Source: Acetobacteraceae bacterium
GTDB taxonomy: Bacteria; Pseudomonadota; Alphaproteobacteria; Acetobacterales; Acetobacteraceae
NCBI GenBank assembly: GCA_947446625.1
Contig: CANFIE010000007.1
Span: forward strand, 1-24,998
DNA length: 24,998 bases
Direction of reading: 5' to 3'
In this document: positions 14,489 through 21,276 of the stretch, in pieces
Layout: every line of letters begins with the position of its first letter
How positions within the stretch are numbered: position 1 is the stretch's first letter
Notes under the pieces: model-generated
Databases searched by the model: none
The model's input: only the letters and a program-made list of their open reading frames with translations
Told to the model about the DNA's origin: nothing
Position numbers and translations under genes: made by a program

Positions 14489-15279
14489 TTTGGCTGTGGA
14501 TGCTGCTGCTGGCGCTGTTGACGCTGGCACCGCTGGCCCTGGTGCTGCGCCGCCCCGCCACGCTGCGCGGCCGGCGAGAGGCCGACCTGGCGCTGTACCG
14601 GGCGCAACTGGTGGAATTGGACGCCGAGTTGGCCGCCGGGCGGCTGGATGCGCCAGGGCTTGCGGCGGCGCGGCTGGAAGTGCAGCGCCGGCTGCTGGCC
14701 ACGCCGGAGTTGGCCGGGCCGCAGGTGGCGGGCAAGGCGTCTCCACGGGTTTTGGCCGCGCTGCTGGCGGTGCCCCTGGTGGCGCTGGTGCTGTACGTGT
14801 TCATCGGCACGCCGGACATGCCCTCGGCCCCCTATGCCGAGCGCCATGCCATTCAGGCGCGGGATGAAGCGCTGATGGCGCAGCTACGCACCCGGCTGGA
14901 ACAGCTTGGCCCGAACAGCGAGCAGGCGCGGCCCGGCTGGGTGCTGATTGGCGACGCCGAGCGCCGGCGCGGTGGGCTGGCGGCAGCGGCGGAGGCGTAT
15001 CGGCGGGCACTGGCCGGGCGGTTCAACGCCGATATCACGGCACAGCTGGCCCAGGTGCTGCTGGAGGATGACAAGGCCGACGAGGCCGCGACCCTGCTGG
15101 CCGCTGCCGTACCGCAGGCACCGCAGCATATCGGGCTGCGCTTCTTGGCCGGCTCGGCGGCCATGCGCGCCGGCCGCACCGAGGATGCGAAGACTATCTG
15201 GCGGGCGCTGCTGGCCGATGCCCCTGCCGAGGCGCCCTGGCGCCCCATGGTGCAGCGGCAGTTGGAGCAGTTGCCCTGA
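14485..15279 (+). CDS. ccmI: Cytochrome c maturation chaperone CcmI
   Basis: 264-residue protein that binds apocytochrome c C-termini and hands them to the CcmF/H lyase. The layout is standard: an N-terminal helix (about 2-23), a cytoplasmic loop with a coiled-coil-like stretch (LALYRAQLVELDAELAAGRL), a second helix (about 90-110), then a periplasmic part with TPR-like repeats (about 140-260, e.g. AEAYRRALAGRFN and AKTIWRALLADAP). It is shorter than some CcmI proteins (often over 350), so the TPR part may be minimal. The ATG at 14485 overlaps the ccmH stop. It is the last gene of the operon and ends one base from the stop of the convergent gene. Confidence 0.88.
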   Translation: MIWLWMLLLALLTLAPLALVLRRPATLRGRREADLALYRAQLVELDAELAAGRLDAPGLAAARLEVQRRLLATPELAGPQVAGKASPRVLAALLAVPLVALVLYVFIGTPDMPSAPYAERHAIQARDEALMAQLRTRLEQLGPNSEQARPGWVLIGDAERRRGGLAAAAEAYRRALAGRFNADITAQLAQVLLEDDKADEAATLLAAAVPQAPQHIGLRFLAGSAAMRAGRTEDAKTIWRALLADAPAEAPWRPMVQRQLEQLP

Positions 15280-15280
15280 G

Positions 15281-15835
15281 CTAGACAGGATGGCGCCGCG
15301 CCAGGTGGCGCAGGCGCCAGGCCAGGGTCAGCATCAGGGCGGCCATCAGCAGTGCCTGGGCGCCCACCAGCCAGATCAGCGCCAGCAGGCCGGGCTCGGG
15401 GTTTAGCACCAGCCAGAAGCCGCAGAACACCGTGACGGCGCCCAGCAGCCCCAGCAGCACACTGGTAAAGCGAAACGCCAGCACCAACCGCACCAGCCCG
15501 GTGGCAATCGCCCAGACCCCGGTGCACAGCACCAGCGCCAGCGCAGACTGCGCCGGGGCAAACAGCAAAAATCCGGCAGCGGCGAGGGAGAGCAGGCCAT
15601 CCAGCCCGAACCAGGCGCTGTGGTGCTGGCCGGTAATGGCCTTCCACAGCGCGGCGGCGCCCTCCAGTGCCAGCCAGGCGCCCAGGAAGCCCAGCATAAG
15701 CCCCAGGCCGGCCTGGGGCAGCACGAAGGCCAGCACGGCAAAGCCAAGGGCCACCAGGCCGCGCAGGGCAAACAGCCACCACAGCCGGGCAACGGCACGC
15801 AGCAGATGGACAGAGCCGGGATTGGGAGCAGACAT
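15281..15835 (-). CDS. HdeD-family (DUF308) membrane protein
   Basis: 184-residue inner-membrane protein with six hydrophobic helices arranged as three similar pairs, the pattern of the HdeD/DUF308 family. The first helix region RGLVALGFAVLAFVLPQ fits the family's common opening RGIxxIxFGIxxLxxP. HdeD is linked to acid resistance in E. coli, but most family members have no tested role. The ATG at 15835 gives a short cytoplasmic start before the first helix. It converges with ccmI, with a single base between the two stop codons and no visible terminator there. The tRNA gene on the same strand lies upstream, 68 bases before the start. Confidence 0.8.
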   Translation of the reverse strand: MSAPNPGSVHLLRAVARLWWLFALRGLVALGFAVLAFVLPQAGLGLMLGFLGAWLALEGAAALWKAITGQHHSAWFGLDGLLSLAAAGFLLFAPAQSALALVLCTGVWAIATGLVRLVLAFRFTSVLLGLLGAVTVFCGFWLVLNPEPGLLALIWLVGAQALLMAALMLTLAWRLRHLARRHPV

Positions 15836-15903
15836 CCGCAGGCCTCCTCAGAATGAGGGCAGGCTAGGCGCTTCCACTGCTGAAAGAAATCTCTGCGGCG
15901 GGA

Positions 15904-15979
<76 letters not shown>

Positions 15980-16024
15980 ATACCCGCCGCGAGAGGCGCG
16001 GTGTTTGCCCGCAGTAAATGGTAA

Positions 16025-16030
16025 AGTCAA
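16025..16030 (-). promoter_or_regulatory. Possible -35 box of the tRNA-Ala promoter
   Basis: TTGACT on the minus strand, 45 nt before the tRNA 5' end, in a locally AT-richer stretch (TTGACTTTACCATTTACTG). A -10 box 17 nt further on would read CAAACA, a weak match, so only the -35 element is convincing. Confidence 0.35.
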
Positions 16031-16105
16031 GCGGGGTAGTGCTGTGCTTGCGGCTGGGCGGGGCCGCCGATAGGTTGCGGCCGCCTCAAAGGGGAAACCA
16101 CTGAA

Positions 16106-16411
16106 ATGCATGCGCTGTTCTGGCTGCTGGATTCTGCCATCAGCCTTTATGTCTGGGCGCTGATCATCGCGGCGGTGATGAGCATGCTGCTGGCCTTTGG
16201 CGTGCTCGATCATCGGAACCGTGCGGTCTGGACCGTGGCGGATTTCTTCGAGCGGCTGACCGACCCGGCATTGCGCCGGGTGCGCGGCCTGCTGCCGAAT
16301 CTGGGCGGCATTGATATTTCCCCCATGGTGCTGATCCTGGTGCTGCAGGCGCTGCGGATGCTGCTGGGCGAGATCGAGATCAGCCTGCTCCGGGCCGGGA
16401 TTGGCATTTGA
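16106..16411 (+). CDS. YggT family membrane protein
   Basis: 101-residue YggT protein with two hydrophobic helices (about 10-32 and 72-92) around a short loop containing FFERLTDPALRRVRGLLPNLGGIDISP. The motif of a Pro-rich turn followed by GGIDxSP is the family mark. YggT proteins are inner-membrane proteins, linked to osmotic tolerance or envelope processes, with no firm molecular role. AAAGGGGA upstream serves as a ribosome site for the ATG at 16106. The stop overlaps the start of the DUF167 gene, a pairing conserved in many proteobacteria. Confidence 0.9.
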   Translation: MHALFWLLDSAISLYVWALIIAAVMSMLLAFGVLDHRNRAVWTVADFFERLTDPALRRVRGLLPNLGGIDISPMVLILVLQALRMLLGEIEISLLRAGIGI

Positions 16412-16713
16412 GCGCCTGTTGGCGAGCGACGGATGACGGCGTGCTGCTGCGGGTGAAGGTTCAGCCCAAGGCGCGCCGGCCCGGCCTGCAAGGGCTGGTG
16501 GCGGGGGTGGACGGCCCGCGCCTGAAGCTGGCCGTGACCGAGGCGCCGGAGGATGGCCGCGCCAATGCGGCGGTTTGCGCCACGGTGGCCAAGGCGCTGG
16601 GCCTGCCCGGCCATGCCGTGGCGGTGCGGCACGGCACCACCAACCGAGAGAAAACCCTGGCCCGGACGGGCGACCCCGCCCTGCTGATGGCAAAACTGGA
16701 GGCGCTGGCATGA
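16408..16713 (+). CDS. DUF167 (YggU-like) protein
   Basis: 101-residue small cytoplasmic protein of the DUF167/YggU family. Seen are the conserved core VKVQPKARRPGL (about 17-28), then LKLAVTEAPEDGRANAAV (about 39-56) and HGTTNREKTL (about 75-84), in the order found in E. coli YggU. The molecular function is unknown. The start is a TTG at 16408 that overlaps the yggT stop (TTGA); no ATG or GTG is better placed, and the N-terminus MSACWRATDDGVLLRVKV fits the family. Its own TGA (16711-16713) overlaps the folD ATG at 16710. Confidence 0.88.
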   Translation: MSACWRATDDGVLLRVKVQPKARRPGLQGLVAGVDGPRLKLAVTEAPEDGRANAAVCATVAKALGLPGHAVAVRHGTTNREKTLARTGDPALLMAKLEALA

Positions 16714-17552
16714 CCGCGCGAATCATCGACGGCAAACAGGTGGCCGAGGCGCTGCGCGCCCGCATTGCCGCCCAGGTGGCCACCCTGGCCTACAAGCCCG
16801 GCCTGCGCGTGGTGCGCGTGGGTGAGGACCCGGCCAGCGTGGTATATGTGCGCAATAAGGACCGCGCCGCCGCCGCCTGCGGGTTTGATTCCGCCACCCA
16901 GGTGCTGCCCGAGGCCACCACCGAAGCCGAGTTGCTGCGGGTGGTGCGGGCGCTGAATGACGACCCGGCGGTGGATGGGATTCTGGTGCAATTTCCGCTG
17001 CCTGGGCAGATCCGCCAGGAAGCGGTGATCAATGCCATCGACCCCGCCAAGGATATTGATGGCCTGCACCCGCTGAATGCCGGGCGGCTGGCCAGTGGCG
17101 CGCCGGGGCTGGTGCCCTGCACGCCGCAGGGTGTGATGCACCTGCTGGCCGCCGCCGGCACCAGCGTGCAGGGCGCCCGCGCCGTGGTGATTGGCCGCAG
17201 CGTGCTGGTGGGCCGGCCAGTGGCGCAGCTGCTGCTGGCCGCCGATGCCACCGTGACCATGGCGCATTCTCGCACGCGGGACCTGGCGGCCGAATGCCGC
17301 CGCGCTGAGATTGTGATCGCCGCCGTGGGCCGCGCCGAGCTGGTGCGCGGCGACTGGATTGCCGAGGGCGCCACGGTGATTGACGTGGGCATCAACCGTG
17401 GGGCCGATGGCAAGCTGGTGGGCGACGTGGCCTTTGCCGAGGCGCTGCCGCGCGCCGGCGCCATCACCCCGGTGCCGGGCGGGGTGGGGCCGATGACCAT
17501 TGCCTGCCTGCTGGAGAACACGCTGAAGGCGGCGCTGGCGCGCCGGGGCTAG
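16710..17552 (+). CDS. folD: Bifunctional methylenetetrahydrofolate dehydrogenase/cyclohydrolase FolD
   Basis: 280-residue cytoplasmic enzyme that oxidises 5,10-methylene-THF with NADP+ and hydrolyses the methenyl product to 10-formyl-THF, feeding purine and formyl-Met synthesis. The catalytic Tyr-x3-Lys is YVRNK (Y46, K50). Other family motifs are QFPLP (about 94-98), KDIDGLHPLN (about 113-122), PCTPQG (about 133-138), the nucleotide-binding VIGRSVLVGRP and the C-terminal PVPGGVGPMT. Length is as in E. coli (288). The ATG overlaps the DUF167 stop. The DMT permease gene follows after three bases. Confidence 0.96.
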   Translation: MTARIIDGKQVAEALRARIAAQVATLAYKPGLRVVRVGEDPASVVYVRNKDRAAAACGFDSATQVLPEATTEAELLRVVRALNDDPAVDGILVQFPLPGQIRQEAVINAIDPAKDIDGLHPLNAGRLASGAPGLVPCTPQGVMHLLAAAGTSVQGARAVVIGRSVLVGRPVAQLLLAADATVTMAHSRTRDLAAECRRAEIVIAAVGRAELVRGDWIAEGATVIDVGINRGADGKLVGDVAFAEALPRAGAITPVPGGVGPMTIACLLENTLKAALARRG

Positions 17553-17555
17553 GCG

Positions 17556-18422
17556 ATGCGCGACGCCGCGTTGGCGGCGCTGTTCGTCATCATCTGGGCC
17601 GCCGCCTTCACCGCCATTCGGGGCCTGGTGCCGGAATGGCCGGCGCTTTGGGCGCTGGCCAGCCGATTTCTCCTGGTAACGCCGCTGCTGCTGGGCGTGG
17701 TGCTGTGGCGCCACGCCGCCTGGCCCAGCCAGGCCGATGCCGGGCGGGTGGCGCTGATGGGGGTTTTCGGCTCGGCGCTTTACCTGGGTGGGGCCTGGAT
17801 GAGCAGCCGGGTACTGCCGACCGGGCTGGTGGCCATCATCTCCGCCACCGCGCCGCTGTTTGTAGCGGGCGGCCAGGTGGTGTTGCTGGGCCAGCGCCTG
17901 CCGGCCCTGGCCTGGCTGGGGTTGGGCCTTGGCTGGCTTGGGGTGGCGGTGCTGGGGCTGGGGCGCGGCGCGCTGGGCGTACCGGTGGCCGAACTATACG
18001 GCCTAGCCTATGCGCTGGGCGGTGCCATGGCGCAGGCCACTGGCATTCTGGCCTTTGCCCCCGCCCGCAACCGAGTGGACCCCTGGGTGGCCAATGCCGG
18101 CCAGGCGGGCATGGCGGCGCTGACCATGGTGGTGCTGGCCAGCCTGGTACACCCTGCCCTGCCGCCGCCGCCCAGCGCCACGCTGCTGTGGACTCTGGCG
18201 TTTTCGGTGCTGGTGGTGGGCATGGCGGGGTACGCGCTGTTCTTCAAAATGCTTCAGCGCTTTCCCGCCGCCACCGCCGCCGCACTGCAGTTGCTGGCGC
18301 CGCCGCTGGCCGCGCTGTTCGGCTGGGCACTGCTGGGCGAGCTGCTGCACTGGACCGACCTGCTGGGCGGGGCGGTAACGCTGGCAGGGCTGCTGCTGCT
18401 GTTTCGCGCCCGGGCGGGCTGA
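17556..18422 (+). CDS. EamA (DMT) family transporter
   Basis: 288-residue inner-membrane protein with ten hydrophobic helices in two EamA repeats (about 5-135 and 148-285). The opening LFVIIWAAAFTAIRGLVPEW, with its polar residues in helix 1, and the second-repeat ending (APPLAALFGWALLGELLHWTD, split here as PPLAALFGWALLGE) are typical of the drug/metabolite transporter superfamily. Such proteins export amino acids, nucleotides or other metabolites; the substrate cannot be read from sequence. It starts three bases after the folD stop, so it is probably co-transcribed. It converges with the DUF971 gene, with 14 bases between the stops. Confidence 0.9.
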   Translation: MRDAALAALFVIIWAAAFTAIRGLVPEWPALWALASRFLLVTPLLLGVVLWRHAAWPSQADAGRVALMGVFGSALYLGGAWMSSRVLPTGLVAIISATAPLFVAGGQVVLLGQRLPALAWLGLGLGWLGVAVLGLGRGALGVPVAELYGLAYALGGAMAQATGILAFAPARNRVDPWVANAGQAGMAALTMVVLASLVHPALPPPPSATLLWTLAFSVLVVGMAGYALFFKMLQRFPAATAAALQLLAPPLAALFGWALLGELLHWTDLLGGAVTLAGLLLLFRARAG

Positions 18423-18436
18423 GCGGCGACGCCGTG

Positions 18437-18799
18437 CTACCGCTGCGGCGGGTCGCGGCTCAGGCCCTGGGCAGCCAGTTCCGCCTCATAGGCGGGCCAG
18501 CGGGTGGCATGTTCCAGCCCCAGGGTGCGCAGATAGGCAAAGGAGAAAATGCCGCTGTCGTGCAGGTCGTCAAAGATCAGCCGCACGGCATAGTGGCCCA
18601 CCGGCTCCACCTTCATGATGCCAACATGGCGGCGGCCACCCACGGTGGTCTTCTGCCCCGGGCCGTGGCCCTGGACCTCGGCGCTGGGGCTTTCCACCCG
18701 CAGGTATTCGGCCGGCAGGGTAAAGCGGCTGCCGTCGTCATAGGCCACTTCCAGGGCGCGTTCGGCGGTCTTCAGCCGCAGCTCGGTGCAATTGGGCAT
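18437..18799 (-). CDS. DUF971 domain protein (GBBH-like N-terminal domain)
   Basis: 120-residue cytoplasmic protein with the DUF971 fold, the domain also found at the N-terminus of gamma-butyrobetaine hydroxylase. Clear family blocks are LPAEYLRVESPSAEVQGHG (about 28-46), VGIMKVEPVGHYAVRLIF (about 59-76) and DDLHDSGIFSF with YLRTLG (about 77-93). Small stand-alone DUF971 proteins have been tied to iron-sulfur protein assembly in some reports; its role here is not known. The start ATG overlaps the stop of the Trm112-like gene by one base, so the two are translated together. It is the last gene of the leftward block. Confidence 0.88.
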   Translation of the reverse strand: MPNCTELRLKTAERALEVAYDDGSRFTLPAEYLRVESPSAEVQGHGPGQKTTVGGRRHVGIMKVEPVGHYAVRLIFDDLHDSGIFSFAYLRTLGLEHATRWPAYEAELAAQGLSRDPPQR

Positions 18800-18999
18800 T
18801 ATTCGTCCAGCGGCCGGGCTTCGTCGGGCAGCATGATGGGAATGCCGTCGCGGATGGGGAAGGCCAGCTTGGCCTGCTCGCTGACCAACTCACCCCGGGC
18901 GCGGTCATAGCGCAGCGGGCCCTTGGTGATGGGGCAGACCAGGATTTCCAGCAGTTGCGGGTCCACCGCGCCGCCAAGGGGGATTTCAGGGATACTCAT
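18799..18999 (-). CDS. Trm112-like small protein
   Basis: 66-residue protein of the Trm112/YcaR family: LLEILVCPITKGPLRYD (about 16-32) and KLAFPIRDGIPIMLPDEARPL (split as FPIRDGIPIMLPDEA, about 46-60) match the family. Many members bind zinc through four cysteines; here only one Cys (C22) remains, so zinc binding is unlikely, as in many bacterial forms. In eukaryotes and archaea Trm112 activates methyltransferases; the bacterial role is open. A ribosome site AGGA lies ahead of the ATG at 18999, in the 12-base gap after the LON-domain gene. Confidence 0.88.
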   Translation of the reverse strand: MSIPEIPLGGAVDPQLLEILVCPITKGPLRYDRARGELVSEQAKLAFPIRDGIPIMLPDEARPLDE

Positions 19000-19011
19000 G
19001 CGGGTGAATTC

Positions 19012-19686
19012 CTAACTGGGTTTGCTGCCGGGCGGCGGTTCGCCATGGCTGCCGGCCTGGGCGGCCATGTGCAGCAGGGCCAGCAGCAGCCGGGCGCGAT
19101 CATCGGGCGTTGCCACTTCCAGCAGCGCCTGCTTCTCCCGCGGCTCAAAGGGGCAGACCATGCTGAGCGTGGTCAGCAACTCGGCATCGGGCGTCTGCTC
19201 GATGGCGCTCCAATTCGCCTCAATGCCCCGGCTCCGGAAGAAGCCCCGCAGCGCCGCCAGCAGCCCGGGGCGGTCGGCCAGGGCGCCGTTGGGGGTCAGG
19301 TCCAGGTCCATGGCGAAGCTGGCGTAGTCGGCGCGCACCCGGCGGTAGAGCCGGCGAGGTTCCAGCTCGGCGGCCACGCGGAAGCGGATGACGCCGTTGA
19401 GGGTGATGAGGAAGCGGCCATCCTCAGTTTCCGAGAAGGAGGAAAGCCGGCCCAGGCAGCCGACGCGGCATAACCCCGGCCCGTGCTCGGCCGCCGGAGC
19501 CGAAGCATCGGGCTGGATCATGCCGAACATGCGGCCCAGGCCCAGCGCGTCCTCCACCATGTTCAGGTAGCGGCGCTCAAAGATGTTCAGCGGCAGCCGG
19601 CCCTGCGGCAGCAGCAGCGCGCCGGGCAGCGGAAATACCGGGATTTCCGCTGGCAGGTCGCCCAGGCTGGGGTGAAAGGGCCGCAC
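19012..19686 (-). CDS. LON substrate-binding domain protein (no protease domain)
   Basis: 224-residue protein consisting of the Lon N-terminal (substrate-binding) domain alone. Signs are IPVFPLPGALLLPQGRLPL (about 15-33), NIFERRYLNMV (about 34-44) and GRFLITLNGVIRFRV (split; about 90-104), followed by a helical part to residue about 210. The AAA and Ser-Lys protease domains of Lon are missing, so it cannot degrade proteins by itself; an adaptor or substrate-recognition role is inferred. The start is taken as the GTG at 19686 (MRPFHPSLGDLPAEIPVFPL), 11 bases after the stop of the thioredoxin/TPR gene. This gene pair is common in Alphaproteobacteria. Confidence 0.9.
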   Translation of the reverse strand: MRPFHPSLGDLPAEIPVFPLPGALLLPQGRLPLNIFERRYLNMVEDALGLGRMFGMIQPDASAPAAEHGPGLCRVGCLGRLSSFSETEDGRFLITLNGVIRFRVAAELEPRRLYRRVRADYASFAMDLDLTPNGALADRPGLLAALRGFFRSRGIEANWSAIEQTPDAELLTTLSMVCPFEPREKQALLEVATPDDRARLLLALLHMAAQAGSHGEPPPGSKPS

Positions 19687-19697
19687 GCTGCCGCGAC

Positions 19698-20642
19698 CTA
19701 GCGGAACAACAGGGCGGAGAGCTTGCGCCGGCCGGCCACGCTGGCTGGGTCGCCGAAGCCCCAGGCCTCGAAGAACTTCAGCAGCTGCTTGCGGGCGGCT
19801 TCCTCGTTCCAGGCGCGGTCGCGCTTGATGGCGTCCAGCAGCTGGTCCATCGCCTTCTCGCGCTCATCGGCGGCGTTCAGCGCCACGGCCAGGTCTATCC
19901 GTGCGGCGTGGTCGTTGGGGTCGGCGGCCAGGCGGGCCTCGAACTCGCCGAACTTCTCCCGCGCGGCGCGGCCTTCGGCGGCCAGTTCCAGGGCGCTGCG
20001 GACACTGACGATCTCGGCATGCTCGGCGATTTTCGCCGGCACGCTGTTGATGACCTCAAGCGCCTGCTCCTCCTCGCCCAGCAGCATCAGGCAGCGGGCG
20101 ATGCCGGCGAAGGCGTCGGCATTCTCGGGTTCCTGCTGGGCCAGGGCGCCAAAGAGTTCCAGCGCGCCCTGCGGGTCGCCTTCCTCCAGCGCCTGCTTGG
20201 CCTCGGCCAGCAGATCGGCGGTGGGGAGTTGCCCGCCGGCGGCCTTCAGCAGGTTCTCGATGAACTTCTTCACCTCGGATTCCGGCAGGGCGCCCTGGAA
20301 CATGTCGGCGATCTGGCCCTGCCAGAAGGCCACCACGGTGGGCACGGACTGCAGCGGCAGGCCCATCTGGGTCAGCTGGGCGACCAGCTGCTTGTTCTTG
20401 TCGATATCGATCTTGACCAGGCGGACGCGGCCGCCGGCGCTGCGGACCACCTTTTCCAGCGTGGGGGTCAAGGTTTTGCAGGGGCCGCACCAGGTGGCCC
20501 AGAAGTCCACCAGCACCGGCACTTCCCGGCTGCCCTGGACCACGTCCTGCATGAAGCTCTGCTGGGTGCCATCCGAAACCGGGTCGGGACCCTGGCCGGC
20601 GCCTGGGGCGGGGTTGCGGGCGGGGTCGAAGAGCACTTCCAT
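19698..20642 (-). CDS. Thioredoxin-TPR protein, CnoX (YbbN)-like co-chaperone/holdase
   Basis: 314-residue cytoplasmic protein with a thioredoxin domain (about 25-140) and a TPR domain (about 160-300), the layout of CnoX/YbbN, which protects proteins from oxidative aggregation and passes them to GroEL or DnaK. The active site is FWATWCGPC (C52 and C55, the true thioredoxin CGPC), unlike E. coli CnoX which has lost one Cys; a redox role is therefore likely too. The cis-Pro is in SVPTVVAF. The TPRs include ALELFGALAQQEPENADAF. The ATG at 20642 was chosen over an in-frame upstream ATG that lies inside the next gene. Neighbours (LON domain, Trm112) fit a protein-quality theme. Confidence 0.88.
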   Translation of the reverse strand: MEVLFDPARNPAPGAGQGPDPVSDGTQQSFMQDVVQGSREVPVLVDFWATWCGPCKTLTPTLEKVVRSAGGRVRLVKIDIDKNKQLVAQLTQMGLPLQSVPTVVAFWQGQIADMFQGALPESEVKKFIENLLKAAGGQLPTADLLAEAKQALEEGDPQGALELFGALAQQEPENADAFAGIARCLMLLGEEEQALEVINSVPAKIAEHAEIVSVRSALELAAEGRAAREKFGEFEARLAADPNDHAARIDLAVALNAADEREKAMDQLLDAIKRDRAWNEEAARKQLLKFFEAWGFGDPASVAGRRKLSALLFR

Positions 20643-20703
20643 GGCGGCGGTCCTGTGTTCGGCGTGCGGGGCCCCGATTTGGGGCGGCTTTGGGGAGATA
20701 GAT

Positions 20704-20717
20704 GCGCCTCTCGGCGC
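20704..20717 (-). terminator. Weak intrinsic terminator after prolyl-tRNA deacylase gene
   Basis: GCGCC and GGCGC form a perfect 5-bp stem with a GAGA loop on the minus strand, 20 nt past the stop of the gene at 20737. The following ATCTATCT is only partly T-rich, so termination is probably incomplete. A second hairpin (20671-20685, GCCCC/GGGGC) lies in the leader of the thioredoxin/TPR gene. Confidence 0.35.
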
Positions 20718-20736
20718 CGGAAGCAAGCGGGCGATC

Positions 20737-21240
20737 TCAGGTAAGGCTGGCAAGATCAAGCATTGTGGCCTCATGCCCCAGGCTGGCCAGGAAGCGGAGC
20801 AGCTCCGCCGGGCTGAGCGTGGTGGTGGCGGTATTGGTCAGCGGGTGGAAATTCACCTGCTCGAAGCCCTGCATCAGGTGCTGGTCGAACACCAGCCGCA
20901 CGGCGCCGGGGGCGGCATTGACCATGCCAAAGGGCGTGACCGAGCCGGGTTCCACGCCAAGTTGGGCGTAAAGTTCCTCGGCGCTGCCGAAGGAGACGCG
21001 GCCCAGCCCCACGGCGCGGCCCAGCGCATTGACCGAGACCTTGGCGTCTTCCTCCAGCACCACCAGCAGGAAGGGGCCGGCCTTGGGCTTAAGGAACAGG
21101 TTTTTGGCGTGGCCGCCGGGCAGCACCCCGCGCAACGCCTGGGATTCAGTCACGGTGAACACCGGCGGGTGCTCGGTGGTGCGGGCCCGGATGCCCAGGG
21201 CGGCAAGCCGGGCCAGCAAGCCGGCGGGGGTTTCGGGCAT
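20737..21240 (-). CDS. Prolyl-tRNA deacylase / YbaK-EbsC family editing protein (PrdX-like)
   Basis: 167-residue cytoplasmic protein of the YbaK/ProX editing family, which hydrolyses mischarged aminoacyl-tRNA such as Ala-tRNA(Pro). Family blocks are HPPVFTVTESQ (about 24-34), GGHAKNLFLKPKAGPF (about 42-57; the Lys of KNLFLK is the conserved catalytic-site Lys), VSFGSAEELYAQLGVEPGSV (about 82-101), TPFGMVN and NFHPLTNTATTTLSP. This pattern is nearest to the PrdX group. The ATG at 21240 gives the expected N-terminus. It sits 36 bases after the monooxygenase gene on the same strand, but its function is house-keeping, so a shared role is not implied. Confidence 0.9.
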   Translation of the reverse strand: MPETPAGLLARLAALGIRARTTEHPPVFTVTESQALRGVLPGGHAKNLFLKPKAGPFLLVVLEEDAKVSVNALGRAVGLGRVSFGSAEELYAQLGVEPGSVTPFGMVNAAPGAVRLVFDQHLMQGFEQVNFHPLTNTATTTLSPAELLRFLASLGHEATMLDLASLT

Positions 21241-21276
21241 CAGGGGCTCCGGGTTGGGCAGGCGCCCGGCGCTGCG

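Noticed and set aside
20680..20736. Heat-shock (RpoH) promoter before the thioredoxin/TPR gene, from CTTG and TCTATCT
   Set aside because: The spacing between the boxes is 21 bases, too long for known RpoH promoters.
19698..20774. Longer start for the thioredoxin/TPR gene at 20774
   Set aside because: This start lies inside the prolyl-tRNA deacylase gene, and the added residues do not resemble the family. The ATG at 20642 precedes the expected N-terminus.
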